Below, piece after piece: positions 50,707 through 60,043 of a stretch of DNA of 64,000 nucleotides. The notes beneath the pieces are model-generated. The model was not told the origin of the DNA, made no database searches, and saw only the letters and a list, made by a program, of their open reading frames with translations. The position numbers and the translations under genes were made by a program. Within the stretch, counting starts at the first letter, position 1; each line of letters opens with the position of its first letter. The DNA is from Bog-756 sp963699105 (GTDB lineage Bacteria; Actinomycetota; Acidimicrobiia; Acidimicrobiales; RAAP-2). The stretch is from contig CAVOTI010000001.1 of NCBI GenBank assembly GCA_963699105.1, forward strand, positions 1,302,001 to 1,366,000, given 5' to 3'.

Positions 50707-52005
50707 GTGCCCCGGTTCGTCGTCGACGTCACCCCGTTGCGGAAGTACCGGCACTTCCGGCGTCTGTGGTCGGGCCAGGTGGTCTCCGGGCTCGGCTCGC
50801 AACTCACCCTGGTGGCCGTGTCCTTCCAGGCCTACGGGCTGACCCACTCCACTCTCGTGGTCGGCTTGATCGGCCTGGTCCAACTGGTGCCGTTGCTGGC
50901 CGGCGCCCTGTGGGGCGGGACCCTGGCCGACGCCATTGACCGGCGCAAGGTCCTGATCATGACCCAACTGGCCATGGCGTCAGCCGTGGCCGGGCTGGTG
51001 GCCAACGTGTCCCTCTCCCATCCGGCGGTGTGGCCCCTGTTCGTGTGCACAGGAGCCGGTGCCGGGTTCCAGGGGGTCGACTGGCCGGCCAGGAGGGCGG
51101 CGCTGCCCATGCTGGTCGGCGCACAGGACGTGACGGCGGCCATCGCCCTCCAGACCACCATCCAGCAGCTGGCGCTGGTGGCCGGTCCGGCCCTGGCCGG
51201 CGTCCTGATCGCCACCATCGGGCTGAGCGCCGTCTACGGGATCGACGCGGCCACCTTCGGCGTGGCCCTGGTCGCCGCCCTCCTTCTGCCCGCTCTGGTT
51301 CCGAGCGGCGGGGGCACACCCATGGGATTCCGGTCGATGGCCGAGGGGTTCGCGCACCTCCGCGGCCAGAAGCTCCTGTCCGCCACCTACTGGATCGATC
51401 TCAACGCCATGATCTTCGGCATGCCTCGGGCCGTGTTCCCCGCTCTCGGCACCGGCCTGTTCGGCGGTGGTGCCGGAGTAGTGGGGCTCCTCTATGCCGC
51501 ACCGGGAGCCGGGGCGCTGATCGGCTCGCTGTTCACCGGATGGTGCAGCCGGGTGGTCCATCAGGGCCGGGCCATCGCCGCATGCGTGGTGGTGTGGGGC
51601 GTCACCATCACCGTGTTCGGCATCGTTCCCGTCCTGTGGATTGGGCTGACCCTGTTGGCACTGGCCGGGGCGGCCGACGTCGTCTCGGCGGTGTTCCGCC
51701 AAGCGGTGCAGCAGCGAACCGTGCCCGAGCACCTGCAGGGTCGCCTGTCGGGGACGTTCTTCGCGGTGGTGGCCGGGGGTCCCCGCCTCGGGGATGCCGA
51801 GACGGGTGTCGCCGCCGCCATCGGCGGACCACAGTTCGCCGTTTGGTCCGGGGGTCTGGCCTGTGTGGCCGGGGTGGGCCTGCTGCTGTGGCGGGTGCCC
51901 GAGCTGTGGCGTGACCACCGGGGCGGCCAGGAGCTGTCGGCCGAGGGACGAGCCCAGGCAGTGGGCGAGGTCACCAGCGAGCTCGGCGAGGGCGAACCGC
52001 TCTGA
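50707..52005 (+). CDS. MFS transporter (EntS-like)
   Basis: 432 residues from GTG 50707. The N-terminus FVVDVTPLRKYRHFRRLWSGQVVSGLGSQLTLVAV is characteristic of EntS/MFS_3 exporters. Loop 2-3 has GALWGGTLADAIDRRKVLI, and twelve hydrophobic segments can be counted. QQRTVPEHLQGRLSGTFFAVVAGGPRLGD is the conserved helix 10-11 loop of this group. It is a probable exporter of siderophore or small metabolite. A strong inverted repeat lies 12 bp after its stop. Confidence 0.92.
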   Translation: MPRFVVDVTPLRKYRHFRRLWSGQVVSGLGSQLTLVAVSFQAYGLTHSTLVVGLIGLVQLVPLLAGALWGGTLADAIDRRKVLIMTQLAMASAVAGLVANVSLSHPAVWPLFVCTGAGAGFQGVDWPARRAALPMLVGAQDVTAAIALQTTIQQLALVAGPALAGVLIATIGLSAVYGIDAATFGVALVAALLLPALVPSGGGTPMGFRSMAEGFAHLRGQKLLSATYWIDLNAMIFGMPRAVFPALGTGLFGGGAGVVGLLYAAPGAGALIGSLFTGWCSRVVHQGRAIAACVVVWGVTITVFGIVPVLWIGLTLLALAGAADVVSAVFRQAVQQRTVPEHLQGRLSGTFFAVVAGGPRLGDAETGVAAAIGGPQFAVWSGGLACVAGVGLLLWRVPELWRDHRGGQELSAEGRAQAVGEVTSELGEGEPL

Positions 52006-52016
52006 GCCAGATCGGC

Positions 52017-52050
52017 TACATCAAGTGGAGCCTTCGCTCCACTTGATGTA
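52017..52050. promoter_or_regulatory. Perfect 15-bp inverted repeat, operator or terminator
   Basis: TACATCAAGTGGAGC and its exact complement are separated by CTTC. It is followed by TATCGTAACC, not a T-run. It lies 12 bp after the first MFS gene and 109 bp before the second, whose operon encodes a TetR. A dimeric TetR operator is the better reading, as the arms ATCAAGT/ACTTGAT are AT-rich in GC-rich DNA and typical of such sites, but a terminator function cannot be excluded. Confidence 0.55.
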
Positions 52051-52094
52051 TCGTAACCGGAACCGGCGCTCCGGTCCGGTGTCTCCGAACCCAG

Positions 52095-52144
52095 CCCCCA
52101 CCGCCCCACCGCCCCACGACCCCACCACCCCACGACCCCGCCCC
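52095..52144. other. C-run tract (G-quadruplex potential on the minus strand)
   Basis: Seven runs of four or five C occur in 50 bases (at 52095, 52104, 52112, 52120, 52128, 52136, 52141) separated by one to four bases. The minus strand could form a G-quadruplex. It lies in the leader of the second MFS gene, just before its AGGAA ribosome site. Confidence 0.5.
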
Positions 52145-52158
52145 ACGACGAGGAACCC

Positions 52159-53625
52159 ATGACGAGATCGCTCGAACGCGCCAGCTACAAGACCACCTTC
52201 GTCGTGCTCTTGATGGGCGTGTCGGCCTACGCCTTGCTGCAGTCGCTGGTGACGCCGGTGCTCACCACCATCCAGCACGAACTGCACACCTCCCAGGGGA
52301 CGACCACCTGGGTCCTCACCGTCTATCTGCTGTCGGCGTCGATCTCCACCCCGATCCTCGGGCGGGTCGGCGATATGGTGGGCAAGGAGCGCATGCTGGT
52401 GGCCACGCTCGGGGCGCTGGCCGTCGGTTCGGTGTTGGCCGGGCTGGCCGACTCGATCGGCGTGCTCATCGTCGCCCGGGCCATCCAGGGGATCGGGGGG
52501 GCTGTCCTACCGCTGTCCTTCGGGATCATCCGCGACGAGTTCCCGGGGGCCAAGGTGGCCGGTGGGGTGGGGATCGTGGCCGCCATGGCCGCCGTGGGCG
52601 GTGGGGCGGGCATCGTACTGGCCGGACCCATCGTCAAGGGTCTCGGTTACCACTGGCTGTTCTGGATCCCCCTGATCATCACGCTGGTGGCCGCGGTGTG
52701 TGCCTACCTCTTCGTCCCCGAATCGCCGGTGCGCACCCCGGGCAAGATCAGCTGGCTGGCCGCTGTCCTGTTGTCGGCATGGCTGGTCGCCCTCCTGGTC
52801 GGGGTCAGCGAGGCGCCCATATGGGGCTGGGGATCGACCAAGGTCATCGGGCTCATCGCCTTGGCCGTCGTCATCGCCGCCGGCTGGGTGGTGGTCGAGT
52901 TGCGCTCCCGCGAGCCGCTGATCGACATGCGCATGATGCGGCTCCCCGCGGTGTGGACCAACAACCTGGTGGCCTTCCTGTTCGGCATCGGCATGTACTC
53001 GGTCATCGGCTTCCTCCCCGAGTTCCTGCAGACCCCGAAGGCGTCCGGGTACGGGTTCGGAGCCAGCATCATCCAGTCGGGTCTCTACCTGCTGCCCCTC
53101 ACGGTGACCATGTTCATCTTCGGGATGTTGTCGGGTCGGATCGCCGCCGCGGTGGGGTCGAAATCGGCGGTGATCATCGGGTCCTGCTTCTCGTGCGCCT
53201 CCTACCTCATGTTGGCCTTCGCCCACACCCATCCCTGGGAGATCTATCTGGCCAGCACGTTGCTGGGCGTCGGCCTGGGCCTGGCCTTCTCGGCCATGTC
53301 CAATCTCATCGTCCAGGCGGTTCCTCCTTCCCAGACCGGAGTGGCGAGCGGGATGAACGCCAACATCCGCACCATCGGCGGTGCCGTCGGGGCCGGGGTC
53401 ATGTCCAGCATCGTCACGTCGACCGTCATCGACGGCGACAAGTGGCCGGCTGCCACCGGCTACACCCGGGGGTTCGCCTTCCTGGCGGCGATGACGGTGG
53501 TCGCCATCATCGCCGCCATCTTCATTCCGACGGCCACGTCGGCGGCGGCCGATGCCGATCACGAGCACCATCTCCAGAATGCCGAGCTTGCCATGGTGGC
53601 GGGTGGCACCATCGCCGAGGAATGA
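52159..53625 (+). CDS. MFS drug-efflux transporter (EmrB/QacA, 14-helix)
   Basis: 488 residues from ATG 52159. DHA2-family motifs are LVTPVLTTIQHELHTSQGTTTWVLTVYLLSASISTPILGRVGDMVGKE and RAIQGIGGAVLPLSFGIIRDEFP. Antiporter motif C is seen as GGGAGIVLAGPIVKGLGYHWLFWI. Fourteen hydrophobic segments and a His-rich end (DADHEHHLQNAEL) follow. Its stop overlaps the TetR start (ATGA), so pump and repressor are co-expressed. A multidrug or dye exporter under TetR control. Confidence 0.93.
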   Translation: MTRSLERASYKTTFVVLLMGVSAYALLQSLVTPVLTTIQHELHTSQGTTTWVLTVYLLSASISTPILGRVGDMVGKERMLVATLGALAVGSVLAGLADSIGVLIVARAIQGIGGAVLPLSFGIIRDEFPGAKVAGGVGIVAAMAAVGGGAGIVLAGPIVKGLGYHWLFWIPLIITLVAAVCAYLFVPESPVRTPGKISWLAAVLLSAWLVALLVGVSEAPIWGWGSTKVIGLIALAVVIAAGWVVVELRSREPLIDMRMMRLPAVWTNNLVAFLFGIGMYSVIGFLPEFLQTPKASGYGFGASIIQSGLYLLPLTVTMFIFGMLSGRIAAAVGSKSAVIIGSCFSCASYLMLAFAHTHPWEIYLASTLLGVGLGLAFSAMSNLIVQAVPPSQTGVASGMNANIRTIGGAVGAGVMSSIVTSTVIDGDKWPAATGYTRGFAFLAAMTVVAIIAAIFIPTATSAAADADHEHHLQNAELAMVAGGTIAEE

Positions 53626-54269
53626 GCACAGTGGCCTCCGCCCCGGCCGGCCTGCGCAAGGACGCCGCCCGCAACCGCGACAAGATTCTGGCCGCGGCCC
53701 GAGCCGCCTTCGACGATGGCGGCGTCGACGTGGGCGTCGAGGCCATCGCCCACCGGGCCGGCGTCGGGGTCGGCACCCTCTACCGCCGGTTCCCCACCAA
53801 GGAGGCCCTCATCGAGGCGGTGGTCAAAGAGGTACTGGAGGACGTGCTGTCGGCGGCCGAGACCGCCCTGGTGCACGAACCGGCGGCCGACGGGTTCACC
53901 GAGTACCTGCGGGCCGTCGGACGGCTGCAGTTCGAACACTCGGGTTGTCTCACCCGGCTGTGGGGCGCCGGGCCGGACGACGTCCGCCGGCAGATCGAAG
54001 AGGTCACCCGCCAGCTCCTGTCCCGGGCCCAGGCCGCCGGTTCCGTCCGCACCGATCTCGTCTACGAGGACGTCATCGTGCTGTTCTGGTCACTCCGGGG
54101 GGTCATCGAGGCGACGGCCACCGTCTCTCCCGACGCCTGGCTCCGCCATCTCGATCTTCTGCTCGACTCCCTGGCCCCCGGCCGCCGTCCACTCGGGCAC
54201 CCACCGCTCAGCCCCGACCAGGTGGTGAGGGCGAAAGCCGCGGTGGCCATGAGGGACACGTCGAACTAG
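53622..54269 (+). CDS. TetR-family regulator of the MFS pump
   Basis: 215 residues from ATG 53622. The HTH reads NRDKILAAARAAFDDGGVDVGVEAIAHRAGVGVGTLYRRFPTKEALIEAVV, typical of TetR_N. The C-terminal domain LWGAGPDDVRRQIEEVTRQLLSRAQAAGSVRTDLVYEDVIVLFWSLRGVIEA is of the SbtR-like type. Coupled to the efflux pump by ATGA, it likely represses the pump operon by binding 52017-52050. Confidence 0.93.
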   Translation: MSTVASAPAGLRKDAARNRDKILAAARAAFDDGGVDVGVEAIAHRAGVGVGTLYRRFPTKEALIEAVVKEVLEDVLSAAETALVHEPAADGFTEYLRAVGRLQFEHSGCLTRLWGAGPDDVRRQIEEVTRQLLSRAQAAGSVRTDLVYEDVIVLFWSLRGVIEATATVSPDAWLRHLDLLLDSLAPGRRPLGHPPLSPDQVVRAKAAVAMRDTSN

Positions 54270-54360
54270 ACGTGCACCGTGCACCCGATTGACGCTCCAC
54301 CACAACCGGAGTCCGACCGGTTGATGGACACCGGGACATCCGGCCCCGGGCAGGGGAGCG

Positions 54361-54945
54361 TCAGACGTCGGTCAGATGGCGCAGCTGAAACGACAGGGCG
54401 ATCTCCAGCACGCCGTAGATGATCAGCCAGATGCCCATGATCACGGCCAGCACGTTCAGAGTCAGATGGGGCACCACCAGGGTCACGATGCCGGCGGCGA
54501 AGGCCAGGACCCCCATGGCGATCCGCCACCCACGGGCCGGCGACCCGTCGTCGCCGTAGGCGGTGAAGAACTCGATGATCCCGCCGACCACCCAGAACAG
54601 ACCGATCAGAAAGGCCAGGGTGGTCACCGTCTCCTCGGTGTGGCGCAGAAAGAGGATCCCGATGATCACCGACAGCAACCCGAGGACGGCCACGAACCAC
54701 CGGTTGCCGGCGGTGTCCCCGCTTTCGGCGATGGCGGTCACGATTCGGAACAGGCCGGCCACGAACAGCCAGATCCCCAACAGGATGGCGAAGGCATAGA
54801 CGGTGTCCTTGGGCCGGATGACCACCAGTACCCCGAGGATCAGGGTCACGATGCCGAAGAACAACACCCAGCCCCACGACCTACCGACCATCCGCAGGAT
54901 GTCCCGATCCGTCGAAGTGACGCTGGCTTCCCCTGGATTCGACAT
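54361..54945 (-). CDS. HdeD family acid-resistance membrane protein
   Basis: 194 residues from ATG 54945. Six short hydrophobic helices arranged in three hairpins: WGWVLFFGIVTLILGVLVVI, TVYAFAILLGIWLFVAGLFRI, WFVAVLGLLSVIIGILFL, TLAFLIGLFWVVGGIIEFF, IAMGVLAFAAGIVTLVV and VLAVIMGIWLIIYGVLEIAL. This is the DUF308/HdeD pattern. Its role in actinobacteria is unclear; in enteric bacteria the name comes from acid stress. Confidence 0.9.
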   Translation of the reverse strand: MSNPGEASVTSTDRDILRMVGRSWGWVLFFGIVTLILGVLVVIRPKDTVYAFAILLGIWLFVAGLFRIVTAIAESGDTAGNRWFVAVLGLLSVIIGILFLRHTEETVTTLAFLIGLFWVVGGIIEFFTAYGDDGSPARGWRIAMGVLAFAAGIVTLVVPHLTLNVLAVIMGIWLIIYGVLEIALSFQLRHLTDV

Positions 54946-55072
54946 GGCACCCTCCCCCTTCGTGCGGACGGCACCGGTCAGGCCAGCCGCCGTTCGTCCA
55001 CCACACTAGGTCGTCGGCCCTCGTCGGAGGCGGACCTGACGCCCCCCGGCGCCACCCGCCCCCGTGGTCGGC

Positions 55073-55990
55073 TCAGCCGGGTCGTTCGGCCCCGGGCCCG
55101 GTGCCCGAGGTCGCCTGCTCCACCAGCTCCTCACTGGCCGACCACAGCCGGGCGGCGGCCGCCTGGTCCTGGGCGGCCGGGGACGGGTCCCGGGCCCGGC
55201 ACTTGATGAAGTACTTCCCGGTCACCTCGGCGACCTCGGGCGAGGAGGCCAGGTACACCGTCGTGCGGGCCCCTTTCTCGGGGGTGAGGATGAACGGCTT
55301 GATCAACTTCACCCCGAAGGCCAGAACCCCCGAGGCGTCACCGTCCCGGGCGAACCCGCTGGCCACCGTGCCCGGATGGAGGGCGTTGGCCGTCACCCCG
55401 GTCCCGGTCAGCCGGCGGGCCAGCTCGGTGGTGAACAGGATGTTGGCCAGCTTGGACCGGCTGTAGGCCTCCATCCCCCGGTAGCGCCCGGTGGACTGGA
55501 GGTCGTCGAAGTCGAGCCCCCGGCGGGCCGACCGGTGAGCGCTGGAGGCGACATTCACCACCCGGGCCGGGGCCGAGGCGATCAGACGGTCGGTCAGGAG
55601 GCGGGTAAGGAGGAACGGTCCGAGGTGGTTGGTGCCGAAGGTGGCCTCGTAGCCGTCGGCCGTCTCGTGGCGCTCGGTCAGGACCAGGCCGGCATTGTTG
55701 ACCAGCACGTGTATGTGCTGGTAGCGGTCGAGCAGCTCGGAAGCCCCCGCCCGGACCGAGGCCAGGTCGGCCAGATCGAAGACCACCAGGTCGACCGAGT
55801 CCGATCCACTGGCCTCCCGGATGGCCGACACGCTCTGGCCACCCCGCGGCTCGCTCCGGGCGGTAATGACGGTGTGGGCTCCGGCGCCGGCCAGGGCCAC
55901 GGCGGTCGCCCGGCCCAACCCGGAGTTCCCGCCGGTGATGACCACCGTCCTCCCGGTCATGGCCGGGACGTCACCGGCTGATGGGCTCAT
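55073..55990 (-). CDS. SDR oxidoreductase (retinol-dehydrogenase-like)
   Basis: 305 residues from ATG 55990; ATG 55960 (MTGRTVVITGG) is an alternative. The Rossmann motif is VVITGGNSGLGRATAVALAGAG; NNAG (VLVNNAGLVL), NHLGPFLLT and YSRSK (YxxxK in AYSRSKLANILFT) follow. HPGTVASGFARD is typical of the retinol/WWOX-like group. TGKYFIKCRARDPSPAAQDQAAAARLW forms the C-terminal cap. The substrate is probably a lipophilic alcohol or aldehyde. Confidence 0.92.
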   Translation of the reverse strand: MSPSAGDVPAMTGRTVVITGGNSGLGRATAVALAGAGAHTVITARSEPRGGQSVSAIREASGSDSVDLVVFDLADLASVRAGASELLDRYQHIHVLVNNAGLVLTERHETADGYEATFGTNHLGPFLLTRLLTDRLIASAPARVVNVASSAHRSARRGLDFDDLQSTGRYRGMEAYSRSKLANILFTTELARRLTGTGVTANALHPGTVASGFARDGDASGVLAFGVKLIKPFILTPEKGARTTVYLASSPEVAEVTGKYFIKCRARDPSPAAQDQAAAARLWSASEELVEQATSGTGPGAERPG

Positions 55991-56091
55991 GGGGATCCTC
56001 GCCCCGTCTCAACCGATCGACGGGACCCCGACGCCCCACACCCCGTCGCTTCCGACAGGACGGATGGGCCCCGCCGGTGGGCCGTCGTCAC

Positions 56092-56853
56092 TCAGCGTTC
56101 CTGCTCGGTGGGCCGGATCAGCACCTCGTTGACGGCCACGTGGCGGGGCCGGGTGATGATGTAGACGATGGCGTCGGCGATGTCCTCCGCCTTCATCATC
56201 TCGATGGCCCCGAACGTCGTGCGCATGCCTTCGATGATCTCGGGCCGGTTGTGACTGGCCAGCTCGGTCATGGTGGCACCGGGCTCCACCAACGAAGCCC
56301 GGACGTGACGGCCGGTCACCTCTTGACGGAGCGACTCGGTGAAGGCGGCGACACCGAACTTGGTGGCGTTGTAGCCGCCACTGCCCTGGCGGGCCACCCG
56401 GCCGGCCACCGAGCTCACGTTGACCACATCGGCCACCCGCCGGGGCTCGCGGTCGGCCGCCTGGAGCAGATGGGGAAGGGCGGCGTGGGTGGTGTAGAGC
56501 AGCCCGAGCAGGTTGAGCTCGACCATCCTCCGCCACTCGTCGACGGGGGCGTCCACGATCGGCCCGAGCAGCATGACGCCGGCGTTGTTGACCACCGTGT
56601 CCAGCCGACCGAACTCGCGGACGGTGGCCTCGACCATGCCCCGGGCGGCCGCTTCCTCGGTGATGTCGGTCTCGACCACCAGGACCTGGACGTCGTTGCC
56701 CAGACGTTCTTCGAGCGCTTCGAGCCGGTCCCGTCTCCGGGCCGCCACCGCCAGGGTGGCCCCCTCGGCGGCCAGAGCCACGGCGGTGGCTTCGCCTATC
56801 CCGCTCGAGGCTCCGGTGATCAGGGCCACCGTTCCCTGCAGACGACCGGCCAC
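56092..56853 (-). CDS. SDR oxidoreductase (classical, NADP-type)
   Basis: 253 residues from GTG 56853. Features are ALITGASSGIGEATAVALAAEG, AARRRDRLEAL (basic, favouring NADP), VVNNAGVML, NVSSVAGRVARQGSGGYNATKFG (Ser and YxxxK) and EPGATMTELASHN. It resembles YdfG/serine 3-dehydrogenase-like SDRs. It lies about 100 bp upstream of the second SDR on the same strand, with no coupling. Confidence 0.92.
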   Translation of the reverse strand: MAGRLQGTVALITGASSGIGEATAVALAAEGATLAVAARRRDRLEALEERLGNDVQVLVVETDITEEAAARGMVEATVREFGRLDTVVNNAGVMLLGPIVDAPVDEWRRMVELNLLGLLYTTHAALPHLLQAADREPRRVADVVNVSSVAGRVARQGSGGYNATKFGVAAFTESLRQEVTGRHVRASLVEPGATMTELASHNRPEIIEGMRTTFGAIEMMKAEDIADAIVYIITRPRHVAVNEVLIRPTEQER

Positions 56854-57057
56854 CGTCTCAGCCCGGGCCGATCAGGGTGGTGGTGGATGCGCTCGAGCGG
56901 TCATGCATGGCGACACCTCGTTCTCGTCGGCGTTCGCCTCGCAGTGTACCGACGTGTCGTGAGGAGGGCTCGGGCCCGGCCACGGGGACGGGGTCGGGGC
57001 CAGGACGAGACCCGCCCGCGGGGACCCCGGTGTCTCAGAGCCGGCGGGGGCGGTGGC

Positions 57058-57459
57058 TCAGGCGGCAGACCGCCGGGACTTGGCGCCCGTCGATTTCGAC
57101 GAGGACCCGGTGGCCTTGGCCGGGGACTCGGCCGGGTCCGCTTCACCCGTCTGTTCCGGAGATGCCGTACTGGCCGTCGCGGCCTTTCCGTTGGCGGCCT
57201 GGGAGGGATTCCTCCGCCTGCCGTTGCGTGCGTTGCGACGGCGTCCCTTGGGCTGGCGGGTCGAGGTGTCGTATGGACGTTGCGTCGACGCCGGGCTCTC
57301 GTGGAGGGCACACCACTCCGTGCTGTTGTAGCGCGACAGCCTCACCGAGCAGGTGGGCTCGATGCACACCCGCCCGGTCCCGTAGACAATCGAAGGTGCG
57401 CTGCCCGCCAGTCCGTCAGCCAGGAACGACCCGTCTTCCATCGTGCGCCTGTCCACCAT
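57058..57459 (-). CDS. Zinc-finger-like protein with basic tail
   Basis: 133 residues from ATG 57459. Residues 30-55 hold a Cys4-type or CCCH site: VCIEPTC, then STEWCALH, giving C-x4-C-x12-C-x2-H. The last 60 residues are low-complexity and rich in Arg, Asn and Lys (KGRRRNARNGRRRN) and then in Ala/Ser/Lys. This layout occurs in actinobacterial nucleic-acid-binding small proteins. Divergent from the alpha-glucosidase. Confidence 0.65.
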   Translation of the reverse strand: MVDRRTMEDGSFLADGLAGSAPSIVYGTGRVCIEPTCSVRLSRYNSTEWCALHESPASTQRPYDTSTRQPKGRRRNARNGRRRNPSQAANGKAATASTASPEQTGEADPAESPAKATGSSSKSTGAKSRRSAA

Positions 57460-57753
57460 GCCTGACCTTCCCCTCGTTTCTGCTCGATTACACCGTTCAC
57501 GAGGGATTGTCGGCATGAAAGGACGCAAACTGTAACGGCCGGCGACAGGAAACCGGGGTCCGATGCGGGGTCCGCCGGGACTCCGCCACCACCCGGGCCG
57601 GACCCCGGAAGAGGCTGGCCAGGGCCCCGAACAGGACCTTCTCACCACCTCGGCGGCCAGGCCGGAGATTGCTAACGTCGGCCCGGTGCCCGACCTCCCA
57701 GCGACCATGCGGTCCGGGTCCGGGGCCTGAGAGATCGAGGGACGAGGAGACCG

Positions 57754-59394
57754 GTGGACGGGGAAGCCCCCTGGTGGCAGCGAGCGGTCTTCTACCAGAT
57801 CTACCCCCGCTCCTTCGCCGACTCGGACGGTGACGGGATCGGGGACCTGGCCGGCATCCGGGCCCACCTGGCCGATCTGGCCTGGCTGGGCGTCGACGGC
57901 CTGTGGCTCTCCCCGTTCTACCCGTCGCCCATGGTCGACTTCGGCTACGACGTGAGCGACTACTGCGACGTCGACCCGCGGTTCGGCACCCTCGACGACT
58001 TCGACGGGCTGATGGCCGACGCCCACGCCCTCGGGCTCAAGGTGATCATCGACTGGGTGCCCAACCACACCTCGGACCGGCACCCCTGGTTCGTCGACGC
58101 CGCCTCGGGTCGGGACAGCGAGCACCGGAACTGGTACGTGTGGCGGGACCCCGACCCGGCGGGGACACCGCCCAACAACTGGGTGGCCGCCTTCGACCTG
58201 ACGGCACCAGCGTGGACCCTCGACGAGCGGACCGGCCAGTGGTACCTCCACCTGTTCGAGGCGGCCCAGCCCGACCTCAACTGGGACGAGGACCAGGTCG
58301 TGTCGGCCATGCACCAGGTGTTGCGGTTCTGGCTCGACCGGGGCGTCGACGGGTTCCGGGTCGACGTCGTCCACTGCATCGGCAAGGAGCCCGACCTCCC
58401 CGACGATCCCCCCGCGGTGGCGGGTATCCCCCACAGTGCCCTCAACGACGTCCCGGTGACCCATGACCGCCTGCGGGCCATCCGCAGGATCGTCGACCGG
58501 TACCCGGGCGACCGGGTGGTGGTGGGCGAGGTCTACCTCCTGTCGACGGCCGCGGTGGCCACCTACTACGGCGAAGGCGACGAGCTCCACCTGGCCTTCA
58601 ACTTCCCCCCGCTGTACGCCCACTGGCACAAGCAGGCCTGGGCCGAGTGCATCGAAGCGACGGTCGACGCCTTCGACGGGCGGGGGGCGTGGCCGACGTG
58701 GGTCCTCTCCAACCACGACAATCCCCGGCACCGCACCCGTTACGACCGGGCCGCCGCCTCCCGGGGGGAGACGCCGGAGTCGACGGCCCGGAGGAGCGAA
58801 CCGAGGGCCAGGGCCGCCGCCGTGCTGCTCATGACCCTGTGGGGCACCCCCTTCCTCTACCAGGGCGAGGAGCTCGGCCTCCTCGACGCGGTGATCCCAC
58901 CCGATCGGGCCGTCGATCCGGGCGGGCGCGACGGGTGCCGGGCACCCATCCCCTGGGACGGCACGGCCGAACACGGGTGGCCAACACCATCGGGACGGGG
59001 CCCGTGGCTGCCGTTCCCGCCCGAACCCGACATCCGCAACTACGCCGCACAGCGGGCCGACCCATCGTCGGTGCTCCATCTCTACCGGCGTCTCATCATC
59101 CTCCGTCGCCGCCACAGGGCTCTCGCCCTGGGCCGGTTCGAGTTGGTCGAGGCACCCGAGGGAGTGCTCGGCTTCGGGCGGACGCTCGGTGACGAGCGAT
59201 GGGTGGTCCTGGTCAACTTCACCGACCAGGCCATCTCGGTCGACGGCGGCCACGGGCCGGGCCCGGGCCGGGACGAGACGCCTCGGTGGCGCTACGACGG
59301 CGCGGTGGTGGCCCTGTCGAGCGACGGCGTGGGCCCGCTGGCCACCTTCGACGGTCGGGTGGGGGCCGACCAGGCCCTGGTGCTCCGGTGCTGA
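57754..59394 (+). CDS. GH13 alpha-glucosidase (oligo-1,6-glucosidase type)
   Basis: 546 residues from GTG 57754, with GAGGAGA upstream. Region I is DWVPNHTS, region II GFRVDVVH with nucleophile Asp204, region III GEVYLL with acid/base Glu259, and region IV SNHDNPR with Asp322. The start VFYQIYPRSFADSDGDGIGDLAGI is typical of exo-acting members. Lacking a signal peptide, it should hydrolyse imported malto- or isomalto-oligosaccharides in the cytoplasm. It is not adjacent to a sugar transporter. Confidence 0.95.
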   Translation: MDGEAPWWQRAVFYQIYPRSFADSDGDGIGDLAGIRAHLADLAWLGVDGLWLSPFYPSPMVDFGYDVSDYCDVDPRFGTLDDFDGLMADAHALGLKVIIDWVPNHTSDRHPWFVDAASGRDSEHRNWYVWRDPDPAGTPPNNWVAAFDLTAPAWTLDERTGQWYLHLFEAAQPDLNWDEDQVVSAMHQVLRFWLDRGVDGFRVDVVHCIGKEPDLPDDPPAVAGIPHSALNDVPVTHDRLRAIRRIVDRYPGDRVVVGEVYLLSTAAVATYYGEGDELHLAFNFPPLYAHWHKQAWAECIEATVDAFDGRGAWPTWVLSNHDNPRHRTRYDRAAASRGETPESTARRSEPRARAAAVLLMTLWGTPFLYQGEELGLLDAVIPPDRAVDPGGRDGCRAPIPWDGTAEHGWPTPSGRGPWLPFPPEPDIRNYAAQRADPSSVLHLYRRLIILRRRHRALALGRFELVEAPEGVLGFGRTLGDERWVVLVNFTDQAISVDGGHGPGPGRDETPRWRYDGAVVALSSDGVGPLATFDGRVGADQALVLRC

Positions 59395-59438
59395 CCTCGA
59401 AGCGGTGACGGCGAGGCTGGGGTCGGCGGCGGCCCGAC

Positions 59439-59684
59439 CTACAGCCAGGTCTCCCGCCAGTAGTCGGGTGCACCTTCGTCGCCCAGCCACATGGAGTGGC
59501 CCTCATCGTGGCCACTTCTCCTGATACAGCACACGAGGGTGCCCAGCCACGGTCCGGTGTCGATGCAATGGACGGCACCGCAACGGTGCCACTGCGGCTC
59601 GTCCGGCATCACCAGGTCGTCGAGGTCGAAGTCGGCCTCTGACCATTCGCTGGTCTTGCGTACGTGGTATGGATCGATCGTCAC
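59439..59684 (-). CDS. Small Cys/His protein, unknown
   Basis: 81 residues from GTG 59684. Two Cys (RCGAVHC), a CC pair (LVCCIRR) and two His (GHDEGHSMW) could bind zinc. The end is Trp-rich (PDYWRETWL). The frame is compact and well bounded but matches no family I know. Confidence 0.55.
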   Translation of the reverse strand: MTIDPYHVRKTSEWSEADFDLDDLVMPDEPQWHRCGAVHCIDTGPWLGTLVCCIRRSGHDEGHSMWLGDEGAPDYWRETWL

Positions 59685-60043
59685 TGTGATTACTGCCCCT
59701 TTGTGTCGGATCCCTCACCTGGATAATCGGAATGTGGGGGCCGTAGCTGTAGGGGGAAATTGTCGGTGAGGCCAGGGACGGAGACTCTCCGGGGGGCGGG
59801 TACACCCCCCGGCTCCGGCGCCGTCGGCGGCCGTGGGGCATTCACGGGGGTGACAGGGACCCGCACGGCCAGGGGTGGGAGGGCGCCCGGGATCGTCCCG
59901 GGGCCACGGGATCGGCCGCCTGTTCAGAGTTCCATCACCGCCGTCTGGTGGCTCCAAAGGTTGCCCACGTCGGAGGCGTAGTGGCCCGGCCACCGGCGGT
60001 GGGGATGTTCAGGTTTCCAACACCCGAGGGGTACCATGACGCC
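59685..60043. other. Intergenic region, 359 bp
   Basis: Separates the small Cys/His gene from the divergent XRE-type gene. Both promoters must be here. I see no further gene, no clear operator and no hairpin. Confidence 0.4.

Noticed and set aside
57058..59490. 810-residue minus-strand frame opposite the alpha-glucosidase
   Set aside because: Only the last 133 codons (from 57459) look like a protein; the rest is antisense to a clear GH13 enzyme.
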